In this document: positions 41,511 through 52,135 of the stretch, piece by piece | Layout: every line of letters begins with the position of its first letter | How positions within the stretch are numbered: position 1 is the stretch's first letter | Assembly: GCA_030710605.1 (NCBI GenBank) | Contig: CP092875.1 | Coordinates: 67,018,469 to 67,082,468 of the forward strand | Reading direction: 5' to 3' | DNA: 64,000 nucleotides | Source of the DNA: Cordylochernes scorpioides | Taxonomy: Eukaryota > Arthropoda > Arachnida > Pseudoscorpiones > Chernetidae | Translations under genes and position numbers: made by a program | The notes under the pieces: model-generated | Database searches by the model: none | Told to the model about the DNA's origin: nothing | What the model saw: only the letters and a program-made list of their open reading frames with translations

Positions 41511-42053
41511 TGTTAAAAAATGAAAAGATAAAGTAGAACGGCGTAAAAGCAATTGATCTTTGCGGCCAACTCTGCGATCGACTAAACGTGAAATTATACG
41601 ACCAGGAAATTACTCTTGTAGTAATTGACTCTTTTTACTTTTTGTGGGAGGGGGGGGGGGAATTGGAAGATTACATGGGTGTCTACTCTATGATATTAAC
41701 AATTTTTTTAAATTATAAACCTAGAGAGAGAGAGAGAAATAAGGAAATCAGGCTTCTGGAGCTTTCAAAAAACGCAAATTGCCCGGGTTATAAACCTATC
41801 TAATCTATCGAAATTACTTCATTCGTTAATTTTGGGACACCCACTATATAAATGAAATGCCATATTTTAGTTAAAAAAAGCTTGCTGTGTCATCCTGAAG
41901 TTTGTCTTTCCTGATTTTCTAAGTTACAATATCCATATCATTAAGATAGATTTATAATGTATAGAGTGTCCCAAATTTATGCAAGAGGTAATTTATATGT
42001 ACATTGGTATGTGCATATGCGTGGGCATATGTAAAGCAATACATATATGACAG

Positions 42054-42115
42054 TGCAAGTGTCCCTAGGGGAACATAGCGCTTTAAATTGAAATAAAATA
42101 ATAAATAAATAAAAA
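42054..42115 (+). repeat. LINE 3' tail hairpin plus (AATA)n
   Basis: GCAAGTGTCCCTAGGGGAAC, ATAGCGCTTT, then AATAATAAATAAATAAA. Same module as 23593 and 33332. Confidence 0.6.
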
Positions 42116-42479
42116 ACGATAATATAATTTCAAAATTCTCCAATATATCGACAGACAGTACGCCAATCTTCTTCTGGAACGCTTTTTATGATCAATAATT
42201 AAACCTATGGCAATAACACGCTATCTAGATTCAGTAAATAAAACTATTTTAAAGCACGATTTCATTTTTTAGAATAAAACACACGTCTTACTATCCTTAA
42301 CTATGGAGATATTCAATAATGTTTGATTAAACCTCGGGATATATCTTCATGGGACTGTAAATAACACATTTATAGAACAAAGGATATGGCTGATATTTGC
42401 ATACCAACCCTTTGTACATATTTCGATTGTGTTTATATTTTTTCTCTTTTCATCTAACTAACTTATATAGCTTTTAACT

Positions 42480-42910
42480 TATATCAACTATTCGTTGATT
42501 TTTATTTATTCCAGAATTGGTAAAATACCCATTCTTGATTAATAAAGAATACAAAATTATTGTAGTGTGTAGTATTTAAATTTATTGTTGTGTGTTTTAT
42601 TTTGTATAAATCTAGAGATCCGAGAAGCTTGATGTTTTTACCTTTACAGCTTAATTACATTCAAATATTAGCCATCGAAAGTTTGTTATATAAACCTGAC
42701 AGTCGTGTGAGGTTATCATTTGCGATGCAAGCAATACATTTTTATAAGATTTTAAACTATTTTAGAAGCGTATGATTCTTTTAAAAATTAAACAGATATC
42801 CATTGTCCTTACTTCAATGAAAAATTAATGGGAGGGCCTGGCTCATCAGTAGTAAACCCTCCCAGCGGTTTCGCCAGTTTAATCTACCATACCTCTGTAA
42901 TATTGCATTT
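42480..42910. repeat. R2 fragment, short ORF region, R3 single-arm copy
   Basis: TATCAACTATTCGTTGATTT and CCCATTCTTGATTAATAAAG (R2) lie at 42483-42548. An R3 arm lies at 42745-42900 (TTTAGAAGCGTATGATTCTT, GGGAGGGCCTGGCTCATCAG, CAGCGGTTTCGCCAG). No gene lies between. Confidence 0.55.
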
Positions 42911-42959
42911 TTCTGTTTTTCCTTTTATAGTGATACTGAAGTTAACATCTTGTAAATGG

Positions 42960-44150
42960 TATTTTAAATGAATTAAAAATATTTAAAGGGACATTAAATA
43001 CGAGTAAACACGAATGCAAATAACCCAAGAGAGTTTATTAACATAATTAAAGTAATTAGACTTAGTATTAAGGAGACAGCGTTAAAAGAAGACTTAGAAA
43101 AAATTATCTTTAATTCTTTCTTTATGGGGGGTGGAATCAAAATATAATTTTAATAAAAGTTATAACTGAGGGTGTGGAATTAATCAAAATATAAATAAAA
43201 AGACAATGGGAAAATTAAGGAAATTTAATTTATATTAAAAAATTTTGAAGATAGGTCAAAAACAGAAAATAAGTTTACCATTTTAAAAGAAAATTTAATG
43301 ACTTACTATCTAGCATAAGATTTGAAGGGCAGTATAAATACATATAATTTAAATATATGATATTCTTCGAAAAAATGTTCTTCAGCAAAAATCAAGTAGA
43401 GTATTTTATTTTATTAATAATAAAAACATCCCGCGAATATATATCTAAGCACAGTCTGTCGATATGTATAAAGAATAAATGGTTGTTATTTTCCATATAT
43501 TTTACTCGATCATTTATTATCTCAAAAGGATAGTTCAATATATTCAGAATATATTTATATATAATATATGGTTCTCCGAATATCATTTATGAAGATATAA
43601 AACTGAATTTCTTATATAAACTCTCCGAAATTCCTAAGAAAACCCAATCTTTTTTTTAATAATCTTTGTCGAGATCATTATTGGAAAATTTAAATTGTTT
43701 GAAAAACGTAATTCCATGTATAGCTATATCCTGTTTAGTGAGCAGTTTGGATTTTATGGATATATTTCCAAATGGCAAAATATATTTCTTGTTTTTCCAT
43801 TCTTAGAAGACTTGTTTTGTTTATTCAACATTAAGATGAATAAATTGATAAAACTTCAATAGAAATTTTAATGTTTTTATGCCATTTCTCTTTCATCTAA
43901 ATAAACTCTCTTACTGTCTCAATATCTTTGAATATATTTTTCATTTTTTGTCTATCCAACTTCCTAAAGGATGTTCAGTTTAATGTTAACACGATATTTT
44001 ATGTGCGTTTTAAATAGGTACTTTTTTAACTATACTATTGTGAGTTTTTTTTAGTAATTTTCTTATGTATGTGTTTTAAAAATACAATAAAAATCTTGTT
44101 TTTAATGTTTCATTTCTTTTTGGTTGTTTTCTTTGATGATTTAAAAATCC
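42960..44150. other. AT-rich non-coding stretch
   Basis: I see no gene or repeat that I can name. Confidence 0.4.
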
Positions 44151-44160
44151 ATGTTGTTGT

Positions 44161-44440
44161 TGTCGTGTCCAATGAAGAGACGCAGATGTCTCCATGGATC
44201 TCTATCAGAGCAGTATCAATGTCCTCTATCTTTAAAAGACCATAAAAATGAGGTATGGTTGTGTATAGTGATATATTAGCCTTGACTTTGCATGGTGGAA
44301 TCTGTGGCCACTGGAATTGCGTCGGACCTGGAGGCTGTTGTTGAGTTCTGTTCTGACTGGAGTATAGGAGCTCTATCTATGCTTATTTCCTGCGGTGAAT
44401 CTGTATAAGACCGGTGGTCTTAATAAAGCTGTATATGTGT
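44161..44440. pseudogene. LINE 3' ends on opposite strands
   Basis: On the minus strand, 44260-44165 reads IEDIDTALIEIHGDI followed by SLDTTTTT. On the plus strand, about 44255-44290 reads SDILALTLHGGI, a similar terminal peptide, followed by a tail containing TTAATAAAGC. Both are short remnants. Confidence 0.45.
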
Positions 44441-44791
44441 ACCACTATTCCACCATCTTATTCTAATCCTAATATCGATATATAAATAAAAATAAAGAAT
44501 AAAAATATGTTCTTTCGGCACACACGTTTCTACAACAATTGCCCAATTAGGACAAACCTCATTATTGAGTTGTTAGGTCTGGGAGGAGCCAGAGTTTCTC
44601 AAATACGAAATATATCAATTACCCAAATTCAATCCTAATCATCATTAATACTAATAATAAACCTGTGTTAAACATTAATAACTATATAAAAAGACGTCCA
44701 CTTGAAGAGATCTGAAAGAAAAAAATCCTTTTTCCTTCAAAATAGTTGTCATTGACAAAGTTGTCCTCTTGTTATCTACAAGAATTTGTGT

Positions 44792-45042
44792 AAACACTCG
44801 TAGACAAAGCTAAAGTAAGTTATACATTTCAGCATGTGTATATCAGGATTCAGACAATAACTCTAAAGGATATTTGATATACGGTGACCATTATTGAAGA
44901 TACACGATATAACCAAGTGTGACCAAAATTTCATCCGTCTTCTTAAATAATAATAATAAATATAAAAATAAAAAAACAGCGATATCAAACTGGCGAGAAC
45001 AAAGACTTTCAACATCCTTAAGTTTTGTCCATGAGTGCACTT
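44792..45042 (-). mobile_element. Tc1/mariner-like MITE (family T), copy
   Basis: Starts ACACTCGTAGACAAAGC and ends AGTTTTGTCCATGAGTG. The core matches 4531-4744 (CGGTGACCATTATTGAAGAT). Confidence 0.6.
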
Positions 45043-45060
45043 TAAATATATTTATCAATA

Positions 45061-45096
45061 AATTGATAAAGAGGGAGTAATCCTTCGAAACATAAA
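45061..45096 (+). ncRNA. UUGAUAAA-stem-GAAAC motif, hammerhead-like
   Basis: TTGATAAA at 45063-45070 is followed by GAGGGA (45071-45076), loop GTAA, TCCTTC (45081-45086) and GAAAC (45087-45091). The six-pair stem includes one G-U. The surrounding sequence is unlike the R6 and R7 families. Confidence 0.3.
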
Positions 45097-45304
45097 AAAA
45101 AACTCTATTTCACAGATCCACAGGTACGCCTTTTTATATGATCATTTACAATGAATCGTTTTTGACTCAAAAAAGACAATATTTAGGTAAATGTTCACAA
45201 TCGAACATTACCCGGATAGATATCCTCTAACATAGGAATATTGGTGTGTAGGCAACAATTTTATTTATTTTTTATTTTTTTATTACCCCATGGGTAAGAT
45301 TACA

Positions 45305-46755
45305 ACAACAACAACAAAAGCCTTTATTAGGCACACGTGCCATACAGGATTCTCCCGGTAGGACAAAATAAATAAATAACAAATTAGCATCATAGTTATA
45401 TACAAATATTGGGTATTGACCTCGACCAATTATCAAGTTGGATCCGGTGTCTGTGCTAAATATTTTGATTGAGCTGATTTCCAGTATTTATAAAAAGCGA
45501 ATGCGAAGGGTCTGGATTTTACGACTTTTGCCATTAAAACATAAGGCGAATTGCTATTGTAGCCGGTCTCTTGACGAAGAATTTCTCTCTCTTCTTCCAT
45601 TGCCGTACAGTAGAACATGTAGTGTGGAAAATCGAGACTAAATTCACCGTTGCATAAGGTGCATTTTATGGTCTTAGTTTTCAAAAGTGAAACATGATTA
45701 ATTCTCTGTACTGCAAAAAGGCTTCTTACTTGTGCAATGATTCTCTTTAAGGTTAGGGGGATATTGTCATTAAGATAGCATTCCATTGTAGGTGATGAAT
45801 GAAAGTATTTATAGTGCGAGTAGAGCACTGATTTTCTTATTCTTACATAATCCAGCTGCAAGGACTGATCGGTTGCCGTTCTAATAATTAGGGGGATGTA
45901 TCTTTGTAGAATATTGAAGTCTGTACTTCCAACAAGCCATGAGAAGCCGGTATTATTAAGTAGCTCTGTTATACTTTTTACCAGTCCGATATTCTGTTTT
46001 GAAAAATTGAAATGTCCCACAAATGTGTCAAACAAATTGAAGGTAGCCTGCTGACGTCCATTTTCAGAATTCTAGTCCAGAATTTTAAAGTTAGTTTTTT
46101 CACTGTGATATCAAGAGAGTTTCTTCCTGTTTCGGCCCTCAAAATATAGCCCGGAGTATAGCTTGGAAGGCACAGAAAACGTCTGAGAAAGGTATCCTGG
46201 ATTCTATCTAAGATTAAGGCTTGATCATGTGCCCAGATTGGGGCCGCATAGAGTAGGACTGTCAAGATCATAGAATCCAACAATCTCATGCTTGCATGGA
46301 AGGATTTGAGCTTGGACTTCAGAATAATATCCCCCACAGCACCCATCGCGGCCATGGTCCTGCCTCTATAATTTAAGGCAACTTGAGTGAAAGAAATCGA
46401 AGGGGTGAGCGGGTAGCCCAGGTACGTATATTTTGATGTAACACTTAAAGGACTTTGACCCCAATACCATCTCTCTGAACGCGCCACCTTTCCTCCATTA
46501 CGGAAAACCATTATTCTTGACTTGTTTTCGTTCAGAGTTAGTAAGTTAGTTTCTAGATAGGTTTTCAGTATATTGATTTTCAATTGAAGGTTTATTTTAG
46601 AATCACCTATCAAAACAATATCGTCGGCATATAGGAGGAGGTGTATGTTTCCGAAATTTGGTAAGTATATTCTTGACAACCCCGAGTCATCAAAAATTTT
46701 AATCAAATCATTAATAAAGAGCAGGAATAGGCATGGGGATAGTGGGTCACCTTGG
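45305..46755 (-). mobile_element. 5'-truncated LINE with 16-bp target duplication
   Basis: CATGGGTAAGATTACA is present on both sides (45289-45304 and 46756-46771). The insert is truncated inside the RT domain at its 5' end (46755). At its 3' end it has AATAAAGGCTTTTGTTG and a TGT/TTG trinucleotide run. Related 3' ends occur at 50640-50720 and 50811-51002. Confidence 0.85.
45433..46755 (-). pseudogene. LINE reverse transcriptase, C-terminal half
   Basis: Coding begins at the truncation with QGDPLSPCLFLLFINDLI (RT motif B region). YADDIVLIG follows at about 46640 (catalytic motif C, both aspartates present), then a thumb region with LNENKSRIMVF and YLGYPLTP. A frameshift near 46035 moves the frame to the second ORF (MFDTFVGHFNFSKQN). 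That ORF holds a CCHC knuckle CTLCNGEFSLDFPHYMFYC (about 45640) and ends ...AQTPDPT at 45433. The endonuclease domain and RT fingers are missing because of 5' truncation. A single frameshift and an intact catalytic centre suggest a fairly recent insertion. The family resembles jockey/I-type LINEs. Confidence 0.85.
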
Positions 46756-46779
46756 CATGGGTAAGATTACACCAGGTCA

Positions 46780-46945
46780 TGAAGGTTGAAAGCAATAATT
46801 TTTTCTACTATAGTTTTGGTGTTCTTGTATAGGTCTTAGCTCCAATACAGTCCAGGATATGTGCTGGAGTAGAGTTGGAGCATTTTGAGCAGACAGGAAA
46901 AACTTTTTCTCCATCAATGAACATAATAGATCTAGTATGTCCGGT
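46780..46945 (-). pseudogene. LINE C-terminal knuckle, host of the LINE insertion
   Basis: The minus strand reads TGHTRSIMFIDGEKVFPVC, SKCSNSTPAHILDCIGAKT, with the knuckle spacing slightly shortened. The LINE at 45305-46755 is inserted just downstream of this older fragment. Confidence 0.65.
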
Positions 46946-47084
46946 CTTTAATTTTATTGATTATTCCAATCAATTTCTACAGAGAAAAATATTAAGATCA
47001 AATAAAGAATAATATTTAATAAATAAGTAAATAAATGTAGATTAAATGTAATATATATATATGTTATATAAAAATGAATGAGAT

Positions 47085-47400
47085 TTCCTGCTTGAATTTA
47101 GATCATGTTGAGGATTATGGTATGCAGTCGTGGTTAACAATCTTGAAAGAATAATAATAATAATATTAATGATCAGAGATTTCTTTATTTAAGCTGAGGA
47201 ATATATAAAAGAAAATAATTTGATAAAAGTAATGCCCGTCTTAAGGCAAGTAGAATAAGGAAAACAAAAGATTATTTACATAATGTACAAAAGCTTTGAG
47301 CCGGCCAATGGGATAAAACAACAACGAGTTTTTATAGGGGAAGAGTGACCTCTGGCGGTCGATTTAGCAGAGTATCTGAATCTATGAAATTCTAATTTAA
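47085..47400 (-). mobile_element. R4 family repeat
   Basis: This is the inverse of 17176-17510. Plus-strand landmarks are GCAGTCGTGGTTAACAATC, TACAAAAGCTTTGAGCCGGC, CGAGTTTTTATAGGGGAAG (inverse TATA) and CTCTGGCGGTCGATTTAGCA. It runs directly into the R5 element. Confidence 0.6.
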
Positions 47401-47429
47401 AATAAAATAATATTTATATATAAATAACC

Positions 47430-47715
47430 ATTTCTTGATTTCTCAAGAAGCCTCTGGGACCAAAAATATTTTTGGTCGCAGTGGTTACAGCCTACTCCAC
47501 GCTGACGAGCGCCAACAGCGCGAAACGCGTTCGTGGATGGCTTTTCTTGATTTATCAAGAAATTGGGTTGGCAAAATATCAAGGAGCAAGCTACATAAAC
47601 GTTTAGTGTATTTTTGCTCCACTAGATGGCGCTCTGCCATCTAAAAAGCACATGTGCTCGTGGTCAGGAAATGCCTTCTTTATTTTTAATATCAATACCT
47701 GACCCACTTATCTTT
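47430..47715 (+). mobile_element. R5 element with intact-looking hammerhead
   Basis: This is the reverse orientation of 26185-26640. It has ATTTCTCAAGAAGCCTCTGG, the ribozyme (47489-47542), TTTATCAAGAAATTGGGTTG, then AGATGGCGCTCTGCCATCTA and GCATTTCCTGACC-type arm. The left arm is replaced by the R4 repeat, so only one arm is present. The ORFs at 47397 and 47435 are shadows. Confidence 0.7.
47489..47542 (+). ncRNA. Hammerhead ribozyme candidate (type I, R5 family), best copy
   Basis: In order: outer stem I AGCC (47489-47492), internal loop TAC, inner stem I TCCACG (47496-47501), and core CTGACGA (47502-47508). Stem II is GCGC-CAACA-GCGC (47509-47521). Then GAAA (47522-47525), self-complementary CGCG (47526-47529), UU (47530-47531), inner stem I CGTGGA (47532-47537), T, and outer stem I GGCT (47539-47542). 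All helices are perfect Watson-Crick and every core residue is present. Predicted cleavage follows U47531. The 2-bp helix III would favour a dimeric fold, as proposed for Penelope-element and newt hammerheads. U at the cleavage position is permitted but usually slower than C. Confidence 0.75.
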
Positions 47716-47744
47716 TATATATAGTAATATTCTTTTGAAAATAG

Positions 47745-48075
47745 AGCAATCCATAAATAAATCTTCAAATAAAAAAACATATATTGGATCAAAATATCTC
47801 TCTCTCTCATTTATATTATCAATATTATTTATTGGCTTTCAACCAACTGAAATATTGGTAAAATAAATAATATTTTGATCCAATATATGCCTTTTTATTT
47901 AAAAATATAGTAGTATATGTTTAAAAACTTAATGCTGTCGACGTTATGTGGCGCTGAGTTTGTTGTTGACATACTTTAAAATGTTATAACACCTTGATAA
48001 AGGTTGGCGTTCAGCCAACTGAAATATTGGTAAAATAAATGATATTTTGATCCAATATATGCCTTTTTAATTAAG
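47745..48075 (+). mobile_element. R6 element, partial tandem copies
   Basis: The block ATATTGGTAAAATAAATRAT then TTTTGATCCAATATATGCCT occurs twice, about 174 bp apart (47863 and 48024). The first ribozyme-like motif is truncated (CAACCAACTGAAA near 47850). The second is complete (47994-48024: TTGATAAA, GGTTGGC, loop, GCCAACT, GAAA). Partial tandem units with one motif each parallel the R1 arrangement at 8003-8400. Confidence 0.6.
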
Positions 48076-48474
48076 GATTTATCTATGGATTACTCTATTT
48101 CAAAATAGTAGTATATGTTAGGAAATTTCTTCAGCAAGGGAGACTTCCTCACATTGTGTAATATTGGTGTTAATAGGCTATCATATATTGAAGATTCTTG
48201 CGCCTCATTTCTTTAAAATTATTTACTTTACTTAGACCTTTTAACAAAACTGATTCCAAGAAGATAGATTAAACATTTATTTAACAGTTTACAAGTAAAA
48301 ACAAGATAAGAATAACCTATATCAACCTTAAACAAAAAAAAACTTCTATCTTCTTCAATTTAGCACCGATTTTCGTATAATCATACACACATATTCTGTG
48401 TAAACGAATTTCTTGGTTAAACTTGAAATACATATTTCTTGAAAATAAAGATACTTGGGCCAGTAAATCTTTTT

Positions 48475-48530
48475 ATTACCTCGACGTTTCGAAAAAATAT
48501 TTTGTCCTCGTCAGGAGTATATGAATGCCC
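48475..48530 (-). ncRNA. Hammerhead ribozyme candidate with GUC triplet
   Basis: On the minus strand: CTC, core CTGACGA (48514-48508), stem II GGACAAA-ATA-TTTTTTC (one C-T mismatch), GAAA (48490-48487), CG, UC, then GAG. It has a canonical core, a canonical GUC cleavage triplet and a helix III reduced to the palindrome ACGU. Stem I is short (GAG/CTC). The family is otherwise unassigned; a G/C homopolymer (CCCCCCCC) lies next to it. Confidence 0.5.
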
Positions 48531-48771
48531 CCCCCCCGGCCAGGCAGCCTCTATCTTGAAATATATAGACCAAAAATACTCTCCAGACACCAGAATGGGC
48601 TCACTCGGTGTCCTCGAAGCCGCGAGATGATGCAGAGAAAACAGCTCATGGCCACAGCGTCACTCCAACTTGGCAGCTTTCCCCAGGTCTAAACTTAACC
48701 TCACTTAACTGTGAGCTTCCAATATTTTGATACATTCCCTCTTCACTTTAACACCTTTTTTTTGCTTAAGC

Positions 48772-48907
48772 TTAGTACACGTGGTACAGGATATGGTAAT
48801 CATTGTGGGTAGAAGTAGGCGACTGCTTTTATTGTAAGTGCACCACATGTTCACACATATGAAAAGCATTTTGACTTTGCACTTACAAATGTGTCAGATC
48901 CCCGTAA
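48772..48907 (-). mobile_element. tRNA-headed SINE, truncated copy
   Basis: Plus-strand text TAGTACACGTGGTACAGGAT, TGGGTAGAAGTAGGCGACTG and TTACAAATGTGTCAGATCCC matches the body of 40426-40560. The tRNA head is missing. Confidence 0.6.
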
Positions 48908-48950
48908 AACCATTATGATATGTATTAAAAATATACTGTACACTCAAGGA

Positions 48951-49147
48951 TAAGACTTAAGAAAGTGGAAAGTATTTAATGTCGCCGGTTATCTGTTTTT
49001 ATTAAGAAGACAGAGGCAATTTGTTTACACATTATTATCTCGTGTGTCTTCAATAGAGGTCACTGTAATATCTTTCAGAGTTATTGTCTGAATCCCGATA
49101 TACATACTAAAAGGTAGAATTTCATTAAGTTTTGTCCATGAGTGTAT
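48951..49147 (+). mobile_element. Tc1/mariner-like MITE (family T), copy
   Basis: Starts TACACTCAAGGATAAGACTT and ends TTTTGTCCATGAGTGTA. The core AGAGGTCACTGTAATATC is as in the other copies. Confidence 0.65.
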
Positions 49148-49379
49148 TTCAATGCCGGGAGGAAATTGGCCCCAAAATAGACGCACGAACCTATACACCA
49201 TTCAGTCTCTCTGCAGACTCGGGTCGTTGACAAAGATACAACACCAGCTTTTGAAAATTCAGAACGTCCACCTGGAAACCATGGTCCGTTCCTCGTTAGT
49301 CCAGGGTGGACTTTGTTTCATGAGATCTACATATACGGCATATTTGATCATTCTTAGAATTTGGCAAATAGACCGAATA

Positions 49380-49935
49380 GACAAGAAATAGAAACAATGA
49401 ATAGATACACATAGTATACACATAAGAATTAGGCAATGAATAGACACAAGAAGTATACAATGAATAGATAAGAGAGAGAAGTAGACAATGAATAGACAAG
49501 AAGTAGACACAATGAATAGACAAGAGAGAGAAGTAGGCAATGAATAGACACAAGAAGTATACAATGAATAGATAAAAGAGAGAAGTAGACAATGAATAGA
49601 CAAGAAGTAGACACAATGAATAGACACAAGAAGTATACAATGAATAGACAAGTAGTATATAAGAAGTAGACAATGAATAGACAAGAAGTATACACACAAG
49701 AATTAGGCAATGAATAGACACAAGAAGATACAATGAATAGACAAGAGAGAGAAGTATACAAGTAGTAGACAATGAATAGACAAGAAGTAGACACAATGAA
49801 TAGACAAGAGACAGAAGTAGACAATAAATAGATACTAGAAGTATACAATGAATAGACAAGTAGTATACAAGTAGTAGACAAGATGAATAGACTAGAAGTA
49901 GAAAAGATGAATATAGGAAGTATACGGTAAATTAC
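49380..49935. repeat. Irregular minisatellite based on AATGAATAGACAAGAAGTA
   Basis: About 550 bp of AATGAATAGACA units alternate with AAGAAGTAGAC, AGAGAGAGAAGTA and ACACAAGAAGTATAC spacers in a higher-order order that partly repeats every 70-120 bp. The three overlapping minus-strand ORFs rich in IHCILLVYSL are open only because the strand lacks stops in this repeat. They mimic membrane proteins but are not genes. Confidence 0.85.
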
Positions 49936-50380
49936 AAAAGGTTGACGAGAAGTTCACGTGAGGCTGAGCAGGAGATAGTACCATGTTTACTTTCAAACGC
50001 AGTATGTGAAAAGAAGTAGCCGGGGGGATTGCTTTCTCTATCATGGGCGGACCGTATTCAATATGAATTTTTCAAATCTTATTATTAATAAGAAAAATAT
50101 TTCAGTGAATGTAGAAGAGGAAACTCTCATATCTCCATATTCTACGGAAGTGTGTTGTATAAATAAAGAAAATATACAGTTGACTTTATATTCATGGTTA
50201 TATGTATAAACGAAAGCACTGAAGCTTATTACCAGTTTGACAGTTTTCATTTCACGCTTGACAAAATTGGATATTAAAATATTTAAATTCAAAATAAAAT
50301 CGATATTGATTGTAACTAGAACTATTTTCCTTTATAATAAATGTTTTCTATATTGTTTGCTTATTTTTAGAAAGATATTA

Positions 50381-51136
50381 CAAGGTTGTCCCAAAAATTC
50401 GTGAACACTTGCAAAAAAAATTGAGAAATATCAATATTATTCGCCGTTATGTATAATGTCTTTGTATTATGTATACATTAATTGTATTATGTATTATTAT
50501 GTGTGGTGTATTTAGGTTTATTAAAAAGTAGAAATAGATATTTTAGTCCTTATTTATTTAAATGTATTTTATTATATTACACCAGAGTAGATGCAAAATC
50601 CAAAATAAGTCCAGTACTAGCCAAATTTACAACAACAGAATGATTACGATAAGTTTACAACAACAACAACAAAAGACTTTATTGAGGACCTCTCGTCCTA
50701 TAAAGGATTCGCCAGTTTACAGAGTAATTGAAGAGAAGAGAACTAAGAATACAGAGAGAAACCTATATGTAGTAGGTATAGTATAGTATTTTCTACACTG
50801 TGACTATATACAACAGCAGCAACAAGCCTTTTACTGGAATCAAAGTCCCATACAGGATTCGTCATTCTAATCCTGACAAAGATTATTTACATATAATTAT
50901 TTACATCAATTAGATTATGTATATAGCTTCCCCTTCTCTTCAGCTGTCTTCCAAAATTTGAACAACGCAAACGCTCCAGCTCTGTTTCTCACCACCTCAT
51001 ATTACGATATATACAATATATCACAGAATCTGTGGATTTAAAATTATTATAATATAAATATATGACATTGTGTATTCGCCGTAATAACATTATTCGCCAA
51101 TTAATGAGAAAAACACGAACTTTTGGGACAACCTTA
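50381..51136. mobile_element. Mariner-like TIR element with nested LINE tails
   Basis: The left end CAAGGTTGTCCCAAAAATTC at 50381 and the inverse right end (TAAGGTTGTCCCAAAAGTTC, 51136 inward) are inverted, with TA on each side (50379-50380 and 51137-51138). The interior holds two LINE 3' ends and no transposase. Single ends of related type occur at 26118 and 30455. Confidence 0.7.
50640..51002 (-). pseudogene. Two LINE 3' ends (same family as 45305-46755)
   Basis: The minus strand from about 51002 reads VVRNRAGAFALFKFWKTAEE, matching VVKSRPFAFAFYKYWKSAQ of the 45433 protein. It ends in a CCAGTAAAAGGCTTGTTGC tail at 50811. A second tail of the same type (CAATAAAGTCTTTTGTTGTT) ends at 50656. 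Confidence 0.65.
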
Positions 51137-51339
51137 TATATAGCCAAAGTCCGTTATAGCTAAAAATATATAACTGATTATATAAATATATGAAATAAAT
51201 CGCCAAAAATACAGATTTTATTTTGAACAATTCCACATTGTTTTAATAAAAGATCAGGGAAATAACAAGATAAATATGCTAAACTGTGTTCATGTGCAAT
51301 ATTTTAAGTACAGAATATAAAAATCAGAATGATTCAATA

Positions 51340-51545
51340 CAGTATTTGAGCTCCAAAGAAGCGGTCTGGTAGATTAAATTTGGCGAAACCGCTGGGAGAG
51401 TTTACCACTGATGAGTCAAGCCCTCCCAATATTTTTTCATCGCAGTAAGGATAGTAGAAGTTTGATTTATTTGTGAGAAGAAACATTCGCGTCTCAATGT
51501 TTTCATTTGTTTTATATAGATGGCGCGTTATTGCTATGTATTATT
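51340..51545 (+). repeat. R3 single-arm copy joined to R2-type end
   Basis: AAATTTGGCGAAACCGCTGG, GAGAGTTTACCACTGATGAG, TCAAGCCCTCCCAATA, TCGCAGTAAGG, then ATAGATGGCGCGTTATTGCT. The outer stem is TTGGC with GTCAA and still pairs. Confidence 0.6.
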
Positions 51546-51767
51546 TTAAATTTTGTTGTTTCTATTATTGTTAACACTTAATATTTAACATAAAAATGAT
51601 ATGCTAGTATAGTAGTTAATAAATATTTAAAACATAATAAACTATTTCACATAATTATTATTTTAAATGTAAAATAATAATCTGTGATTTCTTTATAACT
51701 CTATCATTATAATAAACATAGAAGTTTCTAAATATTTTTTCTGCGCTCCAGGAACCTGGGTTATATA

Positions 51768-51960
51768 TATATAGAACGATGTTTGACAATTATACCGCAA
51801 ATGTTTCTTTTGAACGAAAAATCGAAATTTATTTTAAGGATAAATAACGTTTATTTCTATCATTAGGGTTGAATTATGAAAGGATGAATTGTGAAGAGTA
51901 ATGATAAACGGAAAAATAAAGTCTCCAAGGATGGGAAACGAACCCACAGTGTTCCGCTTT
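51768..51960. mobile_element. MITE family A, half copy
   Basis: AATTATACCGCAAATGTTTC, AAATCGAAATTTATTTTAAG, and the loop GGATGAATTGTGAAGAGTAA are present. The second arm is absent beyond CCAAGGATGGGAAACG. Confidence 0.6.
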
Positions 51961-51988
51961 CCGGGAAGATACCAGTATACAGTGTATA

Positions 51989-52135
51989 TACAGTAGAACC
52001 TCCCTGTAAAGGACATCTAATTGCAGAGCCAAAGTGTCCTTTAGGGAAAGGTGTCCTCTTACCGGAGAATTTCTAAATTGTAAAAATGGTAATTTTTCAA
52101 ATGAAAACTGTCCTTTGTAGAGAGGTGACCTCTAG
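51989..52135 (+). mobile_element. Pogo/Tigger-like MITE, left end
   Basis: TACAGTAGAACCTCCCTGTA with AAGGACA is a typical pogo-type inverted end. Internal short repeats (GTCCTTTAGGGAAAGGTGTC, GTCCTTTGTAGAGAGGTGAC) look like degenerate subterminal repeats. No right end is visible. Confidence 0.45.

Noticed and set aside
49259-49881. Three overlapping minus-strand ORFs of 146-187 codons resembling multi-pass membrane proteins
   Set aside because: They are translations of the AATGAATAGACAAGAAGTA minisatellite. Several frames are open at once and repeat the same peptides.
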